From positions 1-5,451 of the forward strand of contig DNSZ01000024.1 in assembly GCA_003500165.1 (NCBI GenBank): DNA of 5,451 nt, in the 5' to 3' direction. Each line of letters opens with the position of its first letter. Position 1 is the stretch's first letter. This document shows positions 1 through 5,451 of this stretch, one piece after another. Under the pieces are notes generated by a model. It saw nothing but the letters and a program-made list of their open reading frames with translations. It did not search any database and was not told where the DNA came from. Source of the stretch: Paracoccaceae bacterium (GTDB taxonomy: Bacteria; Pseudomonadota; Alphaproteobacteria; Rhodobacterales; Rhodobacteraceae). Both the position numbers and the translations under genes were made by a program.

Positions 1-22
1 CAGCGATCCGGCGGTGCGCGGC
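1..22 (+). repeat. Left arm of 22-bp perfect inverted repeat
   Basis: Bases 1-22 (beginning CAGCGATCCGGCGGTGCG) are identical to the reverse complement of 187-208. The identity ends at base 23 on the inner side. On the outer side the window edge hides whether it goes further. The arm encodes S-D-P-A-V-R-G on the plus strand and L-P-R-T-A-G-S-L on the minus strand. Confidence 0.9.
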
Positions 23-186
23 CTTGCATTGGAAATCGACAGTTTCGGGGGCGAAGTCGCCGGGGTCTTCGACCTCGCAGATCGCATTCGTGCTATCCGG
101 GGCAGCAAGCCAGTCTGGGCTTTTGTTGCCGAGCACGCCTTCTCGGCGGGCTACGCCCTGGCCAGCCAGGCAGATCGGATCCTGCT
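23..186 (+). other. 164-bp inverted segment within the S49 protease gene
   Basis: These 164 bases lie between the two inverted-repeat arms and have coding sense on the plus strand, while the gene around them is on the minus strand. Replacing the block by its reverse complement gives a minus-strand frame that runs without a stop from ATG 567 through SDPAVRG, LALEIDSFGG, SAGYALAS and ILLPRTAG to the left edge. The orientation conflict is visible directly in the sequence; its cause is not. Confidence 0.8.
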
Positions 187-567
187 GCCGCGCACCGCCG
201 GATCGCTGGCCGCCGCCTCGATCTGCGCCGCGATCCCCTCGTAGCTGGTCTGGCCCGAGGATTGCCCGATCCAGCCGCCCCGGTGGATCAGCACGCCCGC
301 GATCTCGATCACGGCAATGCCGTCCACCACCGGGTAGGGCGCCTCGCCATGCTGGCGATAGCTGTCTGCCAGACCGCCAGCGAGAATGCTGGCGCGCGCG
401 GGCAGGGCGGCAGCGCTGTGCGTATCGACCACTCCAGTGGCATCGGGCAGGTCGACCTTGCGCCCGAGAATGCGCGGCCCGAGACCGGACAGAAACGCCA
501 TGGCCTTGGAGGGTTCCACCAGCAGCGGCGTGTTCAAGGCGCGCGCGGCAATCCGGGCGTGGAGCAT
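151..567 (-). CDS. S49 family (SppA/ClpP-like) head maturation protease, N-terminal part, broken by an inversion
   Basis: The frame starts at ATG 567, whose first base is the last but two of the portal stop (TGATG overlap), so it is coupled to the portal gene as lambda C is to B. Residues 1-127 fit the N-terminus of phage S49 peptidases: a leader (MLHARIAARALNTPLLVEPS), then a hydrophobic strand (VVDGIAVIEIAGVLIHRGG, about 80-98), then the SYEGIAAQIEAAASDPAVRG segment (108-127), which in this family precedes the D-S-x-G-G strand. After G127 (base 187) the frame continues for only 11 residues, GSRIRSAWLARA-like and unrelated to the family, and stops at 151. The expected continuation lies on the other strand at 23-186. 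By family role the enzyme cleaves scaffold or portal N-termini in the prohead. As written the gene lacks the catalytic Ser and Lys regions and would be inactive. The family call is firm; whether the break is biological is open. Confidence 0.8.
   Translation of the reverse strand: MLHARIAARALNTPLLVEPSKAMAFLSGLGPRILGRKVDLPDATGVVDTHSAAALPARASILAGGLADSYRQHGEAPYPVVDGIAVIEIAGVLIHRGGWIGQSSGQTSYEGIAAQIEAAASDPAVRGSRIRSAWLARA
187..208 (-). repeat. Right arm of 22-bp perfect inverted repeat
   Basis: This is the reverse complement of 1-22 with no mismatch. On the minus strand it encodes S-D-P-A-V-R-G of the S49 protease; on the plus strand it encodes P-R-T-A-G, the motif that normally follows the ADRIL strand in S49 enzymes. 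The arm therefore sits at both ends of the flipped 164-bp block, and it is where the minus-strand protease frame stops making sense. Confidence 0.9.
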
Positions 568-2054
568 CAGGGCTGGTCCTCGTCTGGGCGCGGGCGGTCT
601 TCCGCGTCATCGGTTGTGTCGGTGTCGTCGTCGCTTTGCGGTAGCGCCTGCACGCCCTGCGCGGGGGAGCCGGGGCGACGGAAGTCGAGGCCCAGCGCCC
701 GTTCGCGGGCCCGTTCCGCCGCGATCTCGCGGTCGACCTGCTCGGCGTCGTAGCCCCGCTCGGCGATGGCCTGCGTGCGGGATTTCAGGCCGGCCTCGAT
801 CTGGGCGATCTCGGCATTGGCGTCCTTCAGCGGATCGACCCAGTCCCATTTCGTGGGTAGCCAGTCGGCAGTGAGCAGCTGCGCGCGGTTGGCCTCATAG
901 CCAGGCAGTGTGAGCGCACCGGACAGCACGGCGGCATCCATCCAGCGCGCATAAACGGGCCGACACAGCTGCCAGACCATCACCGAATGCTGCCAGGCCG
1001 AGACGCGACGGCGGAATTCGATCAGGGCGAGACGCGAGTTCGAGAAGTTCCCCTTCACCATGTCGTTGGCGAGATAGGGGTAGGGGATGCCCAGCGCGGC
1101 CGAGATTTGTAGCAGCGTGCGGTACTGGAACGGCTCGTAGGTCGCGCCGCTGTCGGCGGGCTGGCCGACGGTCACATCCTCGCCGGGGTTCAGGCGGACG
1201 ATCTGCCCCGGGCTGAGCTCCACACTTGCAGGGGCGTCCTCGTCCTCGGCAGGCCCCAGCGGGTTCTCCGGCGCGGGGGAGGTCACGAACATCGCATACA
1301 TCGCCGCGACCTTCTTCCGGTCGAGCTCGGCATCATCGTACTGATCGAGCAGGAAGAGCTTCACGATGGCCGGGGCCAGTTTCGACACGCCGCGCAGCTG
1401 GCCGCCCTCGACCGGGTCGATGACGTGGATCACCTCGGCGGCCGGGACCCGCACCACCTCACCCGCCAGCCCCGGATCGGTGCTGTCGCTCGGATGGCGG
1501 CGCAGGAAGTGATAGGCCACGCGGCGGCCGATCCGGTCGAACTCGATCCCCTGGCGGATCGCGTTCCCATTAGCGGCCGTTCCGGTCTGCTCCAGCGGCA
1601 GCATCTCGGCGGGCAGCATCTGGAGCTGCAGCGGGACTGTCAGCCCGTCGCCCGTGCGGCGCATCCGGATCCGGAAGAACACCTCGCCCGCGATGAACAC
1701 CTCACGGGCGGCGCGGCGCTGAAGCCCGTAGAAATCGGTCAGCCCCTCGCCATCCGCCTCGTCGGTCCAGGCGAGCCAGAGGCGCTGCAGTTCCTCCTTG
1801 CGTGCGGCATCCCCGATCTTGGAGATCGGTTTGATCCCTTCGCCCACCGTGTTGGCGGCCCAGCTTTCCACCGCGTTCACCGCATAGCCGTTGTTGCGCA
1901 CCAGCCAACGGGCGCGGGCGGTGATGTCAGGCCCCGCGGCGGCGAGGAGCGCGTTGACATGAGCGCGCGTCGCCCGGAAGCCGCGCAGACGGCGATGGTG
2001 CTGGCCGGCATCGAACCCGCCGATGAAGGCCCCGAGGCGCTGACGCCAGTTCAT
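567..2054 (-). CDS. Phage portal protein (lambda gpB-like family)
   Basis: The 495-aa protein fits the lambda-type portal family (Phage_portal_2), usually about 480-550 aa. The portal forms the dodecameric ring at the prohead vertex through which the terminase pumps DNA and to which gpW and the tail attach. Visible signatures are the N-terminal ARARWLVRNNGYAVNAVES segment followed by NTVGEGIKP (about 45-75), the VIHVIDPVEGGQLRGVSKLA region near the middle, and a region about two-thirds along with GATYEPFQYRTLLQISAALG and GIPYPYLANDMVKGNFSNSR. The C-terminus is an acidic, probably disordered tail rich in D, E, P and T. I prefer ATG 2054: it shares its A with the upstream gene's TGA (TGATG), and AAGGA at 2061-2065 is 6 nt away. 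The GTG at 2057, adding one residue, would leave only 3 nt. The stop overlaps the start of the S49 protease gene. Confidence 0.93.
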   Translation of the reverse strand: MNWRQRLGAFIGGFDAGQHHRRLRGFRATRAHVNALLAAAGPDITARARWLVRNNGYAVNAVESWAANTVGEGIKPISKIGDAARKEELQRLWLAWTDEADGEGLTDFYGLQRRAAREVFIAGEVFFRIRMRRTGDGLTVPLQLQMLPAEMLPLEQTGTAANGNAIRQGIEFDRIGRRVAYHFLRRHPSDSTDPGLAGEVVRVPAAEVIHVIDPVEGGQLRGVSKLAPAIVKLFLLDQYDDAELDRKKVAAMYAMFVTSPAPENPLGPAEDEDAPASVELSPGQIVRLNPGEDVTVGQPADSGATYEPFQYRTLLQISAALGIPYPYLANDMVKGNFSNSRLALIEFRRRVSAWQHSVMVWQLCRPVYARWMDAAVLSGALTLPGYEANRAQLLTADWLPTKWDWVDPLKDANAEIAQIEAGLKSRTQAIAERGYDAEQVDREIAAERARERALGLDFRRPGSPAQGVQALPQSDDDTDTTDDAEDRPRPDEDQP

Positions 2055-2278
2055 CACAGATCCTTCACGGCGAAGGGGCGCAAGACGCGCCGATTGGTCC
2101 GTTCCAGCGCCGCGATCCGCCGCTCGATATCGGCAATGGCGGCGGCAAGCTCGGCGTCCGAGCCATAGTTGATGCTCTTGCCGTCATAGCTGACCGAGCG
2201 CGTGCCACTGTAGCGCGCGGCCAGCAGCGCGCTGTGGCGGGCCTTGAGATCATCGAGGGTCATCGGGGTTCCGGTCAT
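2054..2278 (-). CDS. gpW-like phage head-tail joining protein
   Basis: The protein is 74 aa, close to lambda gpW (68 aa), and lies between large terminase and portal exactly as W lies between A and B in lambda. The fold pattern also fits: an N-terminal helix (LDDLKARHSALLAARYSG), a short strand pair (RSVSYDGKSINYGS), then a second helix (DAELAAAIADIERRIAALE), as expected for the helix-hairpin-helix layout of gpW. The C-terminus is basic (TNRRVLRPFAVKDL). In lambda, gpW binds below the portal after packaging, keeps DNA in and provides the tail docking site. ATG 2278 overlaps the terminase stop as ATGA; the in-frame ATG at 2263 (MTLDDL) is an alternative that would give 69 aa, nearer lambda's length. 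Sequence identity to gpW cannot be measured here, so the call rests on length, pattern and order. Confidence 0.82.
   Translation of the reverse strand: MTGTPMTLDDLKARHSALLAARYSGTRSVSYDGKSINYGSDAELAAAIADIERRIAALERTNRRVLRPFAVKDL
2061..2065 (-). promoter_or_regulatory. Ribosome binding site of the portal gene
   Basis: AAGGA on the minus strand lies inside the last codons of the gpW-like gene, 6 nt before ATG 2054. The spacing favours ATG 2054 over GTG 2057 and supports translational coupling through TGATG. Confidence 0.6.
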
Positions 2279-4311
2279 TCCATGTAACGGGGCGTGCTGA
2301 TCTTCCAGCCGCGCCGCCGGGGGCCGGTGATGCGCCCGGCCTCGGGCACGGTTGGTTTCTCGGGCGCGGCGTGCTGCGCGACGGCGGTTTCCACACCGGC
2401 CTGCTTCTCCAGCTGCCGCCACATCCGCTCCTCGAAGCGGTCGGCGCCAAGGATCCATGCCGCAGCCCGGGCATAGATGCGGGCGTCGAGCGCCTCGTTG
2501 CGCTCGCGCAGCTTCTGCCATTCCTGCCGGGCATAGCCGCGCCGGTCCCGGATGGTGACCAGCTGCTCGGCGACGAGTTGCTTGAGCCATTCGCTGTCGG
2601 CCCAGTCCGGCAGGTGGATCGTGCCGGCCGGATCGGGAGTGCCCCGCGCGCGATCTTCATCTGACGGCCGCTCGATGCGCAGATAGCGATAGGTTTCGGC
2701 CTTGAAGGTGGCCGTGGCCACGGTCCAGAGCCGCGCCCCGCGTTTCAGCTTGCGGCCATTCACGGTCGCATCGACGAAGGTCGGCCCCGACACGGGCGTG
2801 GCTCGGTTGAACCCCTCGAGCCCTTTCACGGGCGCGACTTGCGCGATGCCCTGCTTGCGGGACCACGCATAGACGGCGGCGGACTCGTATCCGGTGTCGA
2901 TGGCGAGCTTCGCCAGCGTCATGAACGCGCCGTTCTCGTGCTGCCATGTCTGGCTCAGCAGGGCGGTCAGCTTCTCCCAGCACGCCGGATCATCAGGTCC
3001 GCCCGGGATGACGATGTGATCGACCAGCCAGCTCTCGAGACCACGACCCCAGGCCCAGACATCGACCTCGATCCGGTCCTTCTGCACATCGGCGCCCGCG
3101 GTCAGGAACAGCCCAGCCGCGGGGATCTGTGCCGGGAAGGCCACGCGCCGATCCGCCAGCCGCTGCCATTCCGGGGCTTCGCCGCTCTCGATCCAGGTCT
3201 CGCCCAGCAGCGTGTTGCGCGCAGCGCGCAGCATCTCGTCCGAGCCCTGTGCGGCCAGCCAGTCCCGCGCGATCTGCTCCCAGCTCTTCCAGCCGATGGG
3301 CGAATAGAGCGCCGAGAGATGGAAGCCGATGGCGGTCGGATCCGCGCTCACAGCCATCGCTCGCCATTCGCCCCGCGCCAGCATCTCCGTCTTGTGGTGC
3401 TCGGCGATGGGCCGCTCGCACCCCTCGCAGTGATAGGCCGCCGTTTCCGGTCGTCCCTTCGCCCAGCGCAGGCGCTCGAACTGCAGCCATTGGCGGTGGC
3501 CACAATGCGGGCAGGGCACGAAGTAGCGCCGCTGGTCGCTGGCCTCAAACTCCCGCTCGATGCGCGACAGCCCCCGGATCGTGGGCGTCGAGACCATGAA
3601 CACCTTGCGCCGGTGCGCGAAGGTGGTGGTGCGCGCCTCGGCCAGTGTGACCGGATCGCCCTCCTCGTCGGCCGAGGCCGGATAGGCGTCGGCCTCGTCG
3701 AGGAACACGTAGCGCGCGGGCATCGACCGCAGGCCGGTCGCGCTGTTCGCCCCGGTCAGCACCAGGATGCCGCCGGGGAATTCCTTGGACAGCATGGAGT
3801 TGCCGGCATCCCGCGAGCGCGCCGGGCTGACCCGTTCCTTCAGGGCCGGGCTGTCCTCGATCAGCGGGTCGATCCGGCCGCGCGAGGTGCGCTTTGCCAT
3901 CTCGACCGTGGGCAGCACCGCCAGCATCGGCCCCGGCGCATGGTGGATGACGAAGCCGATCCAGTTGTTCCCGGCCTCGGTCGCGCCCACCTGTGCGGCC
4001 TTCATGAACGAAATCCGCTGCGCCGGATGGCTGGGCGACAGCGCATCCATGATCGCACGCAGATAAGGCGTGCGCGCGGTGCGATACCGTCCGGGCTCGG
4101 CCGACGCGCGCGAGCTGAGCCAGCGATGCGCATCGGCCCATTCCGAGACGGTGAGATCGGCGTCCGGCCGCATCCCCCGCCGCCAAGCGCGCAGGACGTC
4201 TTCGGCCCCGTCAAAGCCGAGATCGAGGTCTTCGGTCAGATCGTGTCCATCTTCTCCTTCATGCGAGGCTGACCCGGAGGTCGGCGAGGGCGTCGAGCTG
4301 CTCTCGGACAT
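2275..4311 (-). CDS. terL: Phage terminase large subunit, GpA family (packaging ATPase and nuclease)
   Basis: The 678-aa protein is the motor and endonuclease that cuts concatemeric DNA and drives it through the portal. The length is near lambda gpA (641 aa). Visible parts in order: acidic N-terminus (1-45), LTVSEWADAHRWLSS (53-67) typical of GpA proteins, ATPase Walker A-like FMKAAQVGATE (102-112), Walker B FLDEADAYP (203-211), a STPT coupling motif (241-244), and a zinc-ribbon-like pair C267/C270 and C295/C298. The nuclease domain has likely acidic residues at D408 (AGADVQKDRIEV), D472 (AIDTGYES) and D609 (NEALDARIYARAAAW). The Walker A lacks the usual GKT/S, which is also the case in lambda gpA. 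ATG 4311 gives a 53-nt overlap with the small subunit; the next in-frame Met is M47 (MRPDADLTVSEW), a possible shorter start. The RBS at 4311 is weak. The stop TGA forms ATGA with the gpW-like start. Confidence 0.96.
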   Translation of the reverse strand: MSESSSTPSPTSGSASHEGEDGHDLTEDLDLGFDGAEDVLRAWRRGMRPDADLTVSEWADAHRWLSSRASAEPGRYRTARTPYLRAIMDALSPSHPAQRISFMKAAQVGATEAGNNWIGFVIHHAPGPMLAVLPTVEMAKRTSRGRIDPLIEDSPALKERVSPARSRDAGNSMLSKEFPGGILVLTGANSATGLRSMPARYVFLDEADAYPASADEEGDPVTLAEARTTTFAHRRKVFMVSTPTIRGLSRIEREFEASDQRRYFVPCPHCGHRQWLQFERLRWAKGRPETAAYHCEGCERPIAEHHKTEMLARGEWRAMAVSADPTAIGFHLSALYSPIGWKSWEQIARDWLAAQGSDEMLRAARNTLLGETWIESGEAPEWQRLADRRVAFPAQIPAAGLFLTAGADVQKDRIEVDVWAWGRGLESWLVDHIVIPGGPDDPACWEKLTALLSQTWQHENGAFMTLAKLAIDTGYESAAVYAWSRKQGIAQVAPVKGLEGFNRATPVSGPTFVDATVNGRKLKRGARLWTVATATFKAETYRYLRIERPSDEDRARGTPDPAGTIHLPDWADSEWLKQLVAEQLVTIRDRRGYARQEWQKLRERNEALDARIYARAAAWILGADRFEERMWRQLEKQAGVETAVAQHAAPEKPTVPEAGRITGPRRRGWKISTPRYME

Positions 4312-4801
4312 GGGTTTCCAGCACCCTCTGCAGGATCGCAGTCTCGATCGTCACGGGCACCCCCGATGCCTTCTCCATCTCTGCGGACAATTGCGCGGCC
4401 ATCAGTGCGGCCACGCGGGTGGGCCAGGTGACCCATGTATCGCGCTCCTGACGCGCGAGGCGGAACACCAGTGTCTCGGCCCGCGCGCGGTCGACCAGCA
4501 CGCCCTTCTTCTTCTGGATCGACAGTTGCCGTTCCTGCGCCTGGTAGACCGTCAGCGCCGTACGGGCCTTCAGATAGGAGGTGCTGTCACCCGGGCCGGA
4601 AACGGCACCGTCACCCGTGCTGCCCCGAGACCGCATCTGCTGGTCGGGATCGGTCATCACCCCGCGCCGCGTATCCGAGGCGGCGGCGTTGATCGACCCG
4701 TCGGCGAAGAGCACCAGCCGCCCGTTCTTGCGCGCCTTCTGCACCGCCCCACGCGAGAGGCCAGAATGGGCGGCATAGGCGCGTTCGGACATGCCTTCCA
4801 T
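4259..4801 (-). CDS. terS: Phage terminase small subunit (Nu1-like, HTH)
   Basis: The 180-aa protein lies directly upstream of the GpA terminase, overlapping it by 53 nt. Its N-terminus (MSERAYAAHSGLSRGAVQKARKNGRL, about 4-29) reads as a helix-turn-helix with the R-A-Y-A-x-H-x-G-x-S pattern of Nu1-like DNA-packaging proteins, which bind the packaging site. Residues 36-75 are a polar linker. A helical region follows, YLKARTALTVYQAQERQLS (76-94), then KKGVLVDRARAETLVFRLARQERDTW (98-123), typical of the oligomerisation core of alphaproteobacterial phage small terminases. The C-terminal 40 residues probably bind the large subunit. ATG 4801 is followed by a second in-frame ATG at 4792. The nearest purine-rich stretch for the first, GAGG, is 14 nt away, and GGAAGG is almost adjacent to the second, so the start is uncertain by three codons. 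It is the first gene of the minus-strand operon. Confidence 0.87.
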   Translation of the reverse strand: MEGMSERAYAAHSGLSRGAVQKARKNGRLVLFADGSINAAASDTRRGVMTDPDQQMRSRGSTGDGAVSGPGDSTSYLKARTALTVYQAQERQLSIQKKKGVLVDRARAETLVFRLARQERDTWVTWPTRVAALMAAQLSAEMEKASGVPVTIETAILQRVLETHVREQLDALADLRVSLA

Positions 4802-4941
4802 GGCGCCGTGATGATCCTCAAGATGTTGAAATTAAACGGAAATGCTCTGCTTATTCAGTTGATTACACTCCCGGATAGAGCGAGTCTGATCCTACGCAAG
4901 CGGGTGCATCGCGCCCCGCCAGACAAGGATCGGAGAGAGCC
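4802..4941. promoter_or_regulatory. Divergent intergenic region, candidate promoters and packaging (cos-like) site
   Basis: These 140 bp separate the minus-strand terminase operon from the plus-strand small genes. Bases about 4822-4867 are clearly richer in A and T than anything else in the window, including TTGAAATTAAA at 4825-4835 and TTATTCAGTTGATTAC at 4851-4866. Both operons must start here if they are transcribed independently. I found no pair of good -35/-10 hexamers with proper spacing, so no promoter is placed. In lambda, cos lies immediately upstream of Nu1, so a site bound by the small terminase could be here; no cohesive-end sequence can be recognised by eye. Confidence 0.45.
4932..4937 (+). 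promoter_or_regulatory. Ribosome binding site of the 72-aa gene
   Basis: GGAGAG, with GGAG ending 6 nt before ATG 4942. This is good Shine-Dalgarno placement and is the main support that the small plus-strand frame is translated. Confidence 0.65.
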
Positions 4942-5160
4942 ATGCGCGCACAGGAAAGAATGGGGCACAGCTCGATGAGCGAGGGGTGGCGCGACCACAC
5001 CAGCCCCGCGCAGGAACGGATGAACTGGGTGATGGACGAGGTCATGTCGGGGCGGATGAGCCAGGAGGACGGGATGGTCGAGATGGCCCGCGCCCAGGAG
5101 ATGATGCGCGAGGAAGCCCGCGCGCGCACGACCTACCCCGAACACCGCTGGGAGGACTGA
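4942..5160 (+). CDS. Small Met-rich hypothetical protein with AQE(R/M)M repeats
   Basis: The 72-aa protein is not recognised. It is soluble-looking, polar and charged, with 11 Met residues (positions 1, 7, 12, 27, 31, 35, 39, 45, 48, 54, 55) and no membrane segment or signal peptide. A short motif occurs three times: AQERM at 3-7, AQERM at 23-27 and AQEMM at 51-55. Residues 22-60 look mostly helical (PAQERMNWVMDEVMSGRMSQ, then EDGMVEMARAQEMMREEARA). The start has a good RBS (4932-4937), and the stop lies 2 nt before the next start, so it is the first gene of a plus-strand operon divergent from the terminase genes. The position next to packaging genes suggests a phage accessory or regulatory protein, but no function can be assigned. 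An antisense frame covers the same bases, but it lacks this RBS and operon context. Confidence 0.7.
   Translation: MRAQERMGHSSMSEGWRDHTSPAQERMNWVMDEVMSGRMSQEDGMVEMARAQEMMREEARARTTYPEHRWED
5151..5155 (+). promoter_or_regulatory. Ribosome binding site of the 74-aa gene
   Basis: GGAGG lies within the last codons of the 72-aa gene, 7 nt before ATG 5163. This decides the start: the longer upstream part of the same open frame (from 4986) overlaps the 72-aa gene and has no such site. Confidence 0.7.
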
Positions 5161-5162
5161 GC

Positions 5163-5387
5163 ATGGCGCGCCCCCGCAAACCCGCAGAGCCCAACGCCGC
5201 CCGCGACGCCCGGCTGCTCGAGATCGCCCGGCGCCAGTTCCGCATCGAGACGCTCGAGACCCGGAACTGGGACCGGCTGGATTTCCACGATGTCGCCGTC
5301 TGGGCCATCCGCGCCGCGCTCGAGGACGCCTTCGAGGCCGGGCGCCGCGCGGGCGTGGCAACCGCTCCCACTGACGCCCAACCCTGA
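5163..5387 (+). CDS. Small phage/plasmid protein resembling DUF6900
   Basis: The 74-aa protein has a basic, Ala/Pro-rich start (MARPRKPAEPNAARDAR) followed by a compact core: RLLEIARRQFRIETLETRN (17-35), then WDRLDFHDVAVWAIRAALED (36-55) and AFEAGRRAG. The pattern LLEIA, ETLETRN, LDFHxVAVWxIRxALExAxEAG is what I recall of the DUF6900 family of short proteins on alphaproteobacterial phages and plasmids. The name is from memory, not from a search, and the molecular role is unknown. The start is fixed by GGAGG at 5151-5155, 2 nt after the previous stop. The next gene begins 11 nt downstream, so all three plus-strand genes are probably co-transcribed. Confidence 0.75.
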   Translation: MARPRKPAEPNAARDARLLEIARRQFRIETLETRNWDRLDFHDVAVWAIRAALEDAFEAGRRAGVATAPTDAQP

Positions 5388-5398
5388 TAGGACACGAC

Positions 5399-5451
5399 AT
5401 GACGGCCATCACCACCATCCGCATCGATTGCGCGGCGCGGATGGCCCAGAC
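5399..5451 (+). CDS. N-terminal fragment of an unidentified gene, cut by the window edge
   Basis: ATG 5399 is preceded by TAGGA at 5388-5392 with about 7 nt spacing and lies 11 nt after the stop of the 74-aa gene. The visible 17 codons read MTAITTIRIDCAARMAQ. This is too short to identify. Frame, spacing and RBS support a third gene of the plus-strand operon. Confidence 0.55.
   Translation, partial: MTAITTIRIDCAARMAQ

Larger units (their letters stand above)
2..244 (+). pseudogene. Flipped catalytic segment of the S49 protease (partial, opposite strand)
   Basis: Read on the plus strand from base 2, this frame gives SDPAVRGLALEIDSFGGEV and then a stretch ending SAGYALASQADRILLPRTAG. This is the core of an S49 peptidase: the IDSFGG strand and oxyanion region (DSPGG in most members) and the SAGYALAS motif with the expected nucleophile Ser at about bases 143-145. 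From about base 202 it reads antisense S49 N-terminal sequence and ends at TAG 242-244, so the last 13 residues or so are not genuine protein. It has no start or RBS of its own and is open at the left edge. Its first seven codons duplicate the S-D-P-A-V-R-G codons of the minus-strand frame in the same codon phase, so flipping 23-186 joins the two halves in frame. It is best read as a displaced part of the minus-strand gene and not an independent gene. Confidence 0.8.

Noticed and set aside
102..111. Nothing on the DNA level here; considered whether the large terminase with no GKT in its Walker A (protein residues 102-112) is defective.
   Set aside because: GpA-family terminases, including lambda gpA, have a deviant Walker A, so this is normal for the family.
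24..644. A 206-codon plus-strand frame overlapping the S49 region and portal end.
   Set aside because: It is Arg/Pro/Ser-rich out-of-frame translation; the S49 evidence lies in other frames.
1425..2168. A 247-codon plus-strand frame opposite the portal and gpW-like genes.
   Set aside because: It is antisense to a clear portal protein and crosses the portal/gpW junction; it shows no family signature.
2054..2590. A longer 178-codon version of the gpW-like gene starting at 2590.
   Set aside because: The extra N-terminal part is out-of-frame large terminase sequence; the ATGA junction at 2278 and gpW length support the short form.
2839..4272. A 477-codon open frame on the plus strand opposite the large terminase gene.
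   Set aside because: It is a GC-driven antisense shadow: the minus strand encodes a terminase with all expected motifs, while the plus translation is low-complexity with no recognisable domain or RBS.
4070..4978. A 302-codon plus-strand frame opposite the small terminase gene and across the intergenic region.
   Set aside because: It is antisense to a protein with a good terminase fit and runs through the AT-rich region without start signals; interpreted as a shadow.
4855..5424. Minus-strand frames of 189, 117 and 88 codons opposite the plus-strand small genes.
   Set aside because: They lack Shine-Dalgarno sites and are Arg/Ala/Pro-rich, while the plus-strand frames have RBSs, operon spacing and a recognisable family pattern.
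1..5451. CRISPR array, tRNA, rRNA, insertion sequence or integrase.
   Set aside because: No regularly spaced repeats, no RNA gene signatures, and no transposase or recombinase motifs were seen on either strand.

Overview
The window is very GC-rich with strong third-position GC bias. Its gene content looks like a lambda-type tailed-phage (prophage) DNA-packaging and head module in an alphaproteobacterium, probably of the Rhodobacterales type; the host is inferred from composition and protein style only.

Minus strand, 4801 down to 1: the order is terminase small subunit (HTH, Nu1-like), terminase large subunit (GpA family), a 74-aa gpW-like head-tail joining protein, a lambda-type portal protein, then an S49 (ClpP/SppA-like) head-maturation protease. 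This is the lambda order Nu1-A-W-B-C. The genes are packed with overlapping stops and starts (53-nt overlap, then ATGA, TGATG, TGATG), so they form one translationally coupled operon. The terminase would cut and pump DNA through the portal, gpW would finish the portal vertex, and the S49 enzyme would mature the prohead.

Left end, 1-208: the most unusual part of the window. The minus-strand S49 gene reads correctly to ...SDPAVRG and then runs into nonsense and a stop. The missing next ~55 residues, including the conserved SAGYALAS serine motif, are present in the same place but on the plus strand. A perfect 22-bp inverted repeat (1-22 and 187-208) bounds the flipped 164 bp, and reversing the segment restores a continuous S49 reading frame up to the window edge. 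It may be a real inversion, a recombination switch, or a fold-back or assembly chimera; the missing left flank would decide.

Right end, 4802-5451: a 140-bp, locally AT-rich divergent intergenic region separates the packaging operon from a plus-strand group. That group holds a Met-rich 72-aa protein with a three-fold AQE(R/M)M repeat, a 74-aa protein resembling DUF6900, and the first codons of a third gene cut by the window edge. Each has a reasonable Shine-Dalgarno sequence, so they look like a second operon.
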